A stretch of 64,000 nt of DNA from positions 179,001-243,000 of the forward strand of contig CAJNDS010002120.1 in NCBI GenBank assembly GCA_905221605.1, given 5' to 3'. The stretch comes from Symbiodinium natans. Taxonomy: Eukaryota; Sar; Dinophyceae; Suessiales; Symbiodiniaceae. The notes below the pieces were generated by a model that was given only the letters and a program-made list of their open reading frames with translations, did not search any database and was not told where the DNA came from. The position numbers were made by a program, and so were the translations under genes. Shown one piece after another: positions 61,265 to 64,000 of the stretch. How positions within the stretch are numbered: the first letter of the stretch is position 1; the number at the start of each line of letters is the position of its first letter.

Positions 61265-61538
61265 CACGAGAGGCCAGGGGGTGTGTTCGTTCCCTCCTTG
61301 GCGCAGAGTCAAACAAGAATTTCAGCCAGCTGGGCTCAGGACAACCACAGAGTTGACCCGCGTAGGCTTCATTTGAGCGACCTCGCACAAAGGAAAAAAA
61401 AGATGAAGCTGGTGTGAGCTGCACCATGCAGACATTAGGTGTCCTGTTGTCAGACCCGGCAGTTCAATGGCAACGGGTGGCTGAATGTGGAGTCACTTCA
61501 ATGTCACGTTGATATTGCTTGCCTATTTCAGATATCTA

Positions 61539-61636
61539 CTCTACTATTATTGCTATTATTATTATTGTTATTACTATTATTATTATTGTAATTATTGTTA
61601 TTGTTGTTATTAATATTATGATGATTATTATTATTA
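61539..61636. repeat. (ATT)n microsatellite
   Basis: ATTATT with GTT and ACT variants. Confidence 0.95.
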
Positions 61637-61777
61637 AACCAAAAGCACAAACTCCGAGCCAAGCCGGGAGCCGGGCGCGTCGGTACACAGCGTTGGCATC
61701 CGTGACCATGAGCCTGGCAACACGAAAGGCACGTAGGGCTTACTGGCGCTTAAGGGAGAGTGGAAGAGTGAATATAG

Positions 61778-61838
61778 TTAGGGTTTAGGGTTTAGGGTTT
61801 AGGGTTTAGGGTTTAGGGTTTAGGGTTTAGGGTTAGGG
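61778..61838 (+). repeat. Telomere-like array, TTTAGGG on +
   Basis: Eight perfect heptamers. Confidence 0.98.
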
Positions 61839-61844
61839 AATTAT

Positions 61845-62040
61845 AAAGGGATTATAGAGGGACTACTATAGGGGTTACCAGTAAGTAGGGCGCCCTTGTG
61901 TGAGGAATGACCTGCATGGGCCATCATGCCCTAATAACCCCTTAAAAAAGGCCCTTTATAGGGTTGGCTACATTATACCCTATAACCCCTCAAAAAGGCC
62001 CTTCGTAGGCTTGGCTAGGGGGATTGTAAGCCCTACTAGC
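61845..62040. repeat. Family D repeat, second locus
   Basis: CCTATAACCCCTCAAAAAGG then CCCTT(T/C)(A/G)TAGG and GGCTTGGCTA units repeat about three times, like 37244-37430. Confidence 0.8.
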
Positions 62041-63752
62041 CCATGCTGGGGGAGCCCTGCAACATCTGCAGTGTTGGAGCAGGTGGCTCTGTAGCAGCAG
62101 AAACTTCCTGAGGAACCCAGGTCCTACCAGGCGAACATTGCAAAACGACACTGCGCACCACGATTGTCGGATTGTTGGAATGTGCACCAGCAACCCCGGC
62201 TTCAACACACGAATAGGATGCAAACAATCAACAATCACAAAAACGACCAACGATCTGAACCGCAATGACAGCAATCATCACGATCACAACATTAATTACG
62301 AAATTGGGACAACTATGAAACCACTACGACAAGAGTGACGATACAGCTATACTGGACTGGCTGCCACAAGCGCGCGCAGAGAACTCCCACATCTTCTTCC
62401 CATCGCGCATGACCGGCCGGCTGAAGCAATCGACCTGCCGCAAGCGCGAAACGGAGCCCATTCGAGCATCGCCACTTTTTGCCCCGAGTCTCTCTCTGAA
62501 CTGTCCCTCTGGAAAATCGCCTTCGTGCTTAAAAGCGCAGCTAAGGTCTGCTTGCCCCCAACTTCCAAATCCCGAAAGGCAAGCTCCAAGCCGCACCGAC
62601 CTCCCACTGAGAGGAAACTTGGCCCCAGTCGAGATCTTCAGGGACTTCAGATTTCCTTGTGGCGCGCGGGTCATCTCGTGCTAACAGCGCGGAGTGTACA
62701 TGCACCCTGCCATGTCACGTGTACTCCCTGACCAAACCTAGAGAAGCCTCGGAATGGCCACAACCCGCAAGAACCTGCGAACCCTGCCGAGGGAGTAAGA
62801 TGCGTTTTCCCGTTTCCCATTTCCCAACGTCTGGAGCCAATACGTCGAACTCTTGGACGTGCAGAAAGGCTTCAAGATAAGGCCCTACAAAAGTTCGAGC
62901 GGTACCCTGCAAGCGTAAAACTCCAAGTTAAGCCAATGCAAAACCCTCCCTCCCCCCCACCGAGTTCGACTTGCAACTCTCGTCAGCCGGGCTCCCAGAC
63001 TTGGCGATTTCGCCACTCTTGGTCTTCGTCGCCTGCAAAGCGACACCTGGGCGCTGGCTTGCGACGTGGGGCCCAGTCCGGAAGACGAGTCGTGGCCGCA
63101 GTTTGCAAGCATAAGGGGTGCCCGGAGGCGTAGCAACGTCATGAAGACCATACGGAACGTCAGAGCCACAACATCAGCTAGGAGATCACAGCCGCAGTCG
63201 TCGGCTCAACCCCTGTAGCAACAGGAAGAACACGAACACCAATGATCGTAACGGAGCTGGGAGGAAAAGCAGCTACAAACATAACACGGACAAGAATCGT
63301 AGCAACGGTGTTAGTGCCGTTTAAGGAGATGTAACACGAACCACAAAGTGACGACATCAAGAAGAATCAGCCCATTTAAGCCAATAAGCAGTATCAACGA
63401 CGAAAACACAATAATAATAATAACAACAACAACGGTGCAGCCCAATGTCTACGCAAACCTTTCAGAATAGGCTACAGATGATGTGCCAATTTCGAGCTAA
63501 ACCCTCATACGGCCGGCCGACTTTTTCAAAGGGATTGCCAGCCGATACCTGCATTTCCCGTAAGCCTGCGGTCTTGAATGGCCACTGTTTGGGATGTTTT
63601 TATAAACACGGCCCCATGGAAATGTGTTCAAGAGGTGGATGAGTGGATGAGCATGGAAAATTGTAAGGCGCATTGAGAGCGTTTGCCTGCAAAGTGATCG
63701 ACTGTATAGATCGGCGGGGGGGGCGGGGGGGGGCGGCGGGCGGGGGGTTGTA
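62041..63752. other. No recognised gene
   Basis: ORFs at 62324-62880 overlap antisense. AACGAC/AACAAT-rich low complexity at 62210-62335 and 63130-63435; G-rich tract at 63716-63748. Confidence 0.4.
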
Positions 63753-63807
63753 ACCCTAGACCCTAAACCGTAGACCCTAGACCCTAAACCCTAAACCCTA
63801 AACCCTG
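63753..63807 (-). repeat. Telomere-like array, CCCTAAA on +
   Basis: Eight units, three CCCTAGA; pairs with the next array across 94 bp. Confidence 0.96.
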
Positions 63808-63901
63808 AAGTCGAGACATGCTGAGCCCAGCACACCTGATGCCTTTGCCCTTCCTGGTCCTGGGCGATCCTCGGGGCGCAGACGGGGAAGCTCACATGAG
63901 A

Positions 63902-63979
63902 GTTTAGGGTTTAGGGTTTAGGGTTTAGGGTTTAGGGTTTAGGGTTTAGGGTTTAGGGTTTAGAGTTTGGGGTTCAGGG
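63902..63979 (+). repeat. Telomere-like array, TTTAGGG on +
   Basis: Eleven units, the last three variant. Confidence 0.98.
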
Positions 63980-64000
63980 AGATCTTGGCTTCACAGTGCC

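Noticed and set aside
1-64000. Window as a chromosome end
   Set aside because: Telomere-like arrays are spread evenly in both orientations and neither window end is one long array, so they are interstitial.

Overview
This window looks like nuclear DNA of a dinoflagellate. The evidence is more than sixty interstitial arrays of the telomere heptamer TTTAGGG/CCCTAAA, very short exon-like open segments (about 60-150 nt) instead of long ORFs, dinoflagellate-style AG|G splice acceptors, dispersed short inverted-repeat elements, and one Ty1/copia retrotransposon whose extra domains resemble those of dinoflagellate copia elements. The species cannot be named from sequence alone. No rRNA, tRNA, CRISPR array, origin or bacterial operon was found. 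Most long ORFs outside the retrotransposon are chance or shadow frames.

Layout. 1-14 kb: many telomere-like arrays separated by about 90-140 bp segments that read as exons. A two-exon start sits on + at 4743-5072. Minus-strand exon chains sit at 6132-6498 and 12551-13157, and there the introns are almost pure TTTAGGG repeat. 14-24 kb: two tandem arrays of exon groups on the minus strand (about 0.5 kb units at 14.6-16.3 kb, about 0.96 kb units at 19.9-23.9 kb) encoding coiled-coil segments with CxxC motifs. 24-33 kb: more minus-strand coiled-coil exons, a telomeric-intron gene end at 27493-27792 and an intronless 241-codon ORF at 29568-30293. 33-39 kb: mainly low-complexity and tandem repeats, including C-rich blocks and hairpin minisatellites. 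39-48 kb: a complete copia element (39270-47860, minus) with identical 229-bp LTRs and a CCCTA target duplication, inserted into a telomere-like array that itself appears to be the intron of a small minus-strand gene (exons 47948-48076 and 39110-39259). 48-64 kb: further arrays, coiled-coil exons, inverted-repeat elements and a long degenerate minisatellite (57.8-59.3 kb).

Main ideas. (1) TTTAGGG repeats contain their own GT donor (GG|GTTTAG) and AG acceptor (TTTAG|GG), and in several places they appear to be whole introns joining exons in compatible phase. (2) The copia polyprotein carries, besides protease, integrase, RT and RNase H, a methyltransferase-like domain, a 2-oxoglutarate/Fe(II)-dioxygenase-like domain and what looks like a duplicated retropepsin. 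(3) Several inverted-repeat element families lie next to exons and could be introners. All exon models are read by eye from open frame, splice dinucleotides and phase; none has transcript support here.
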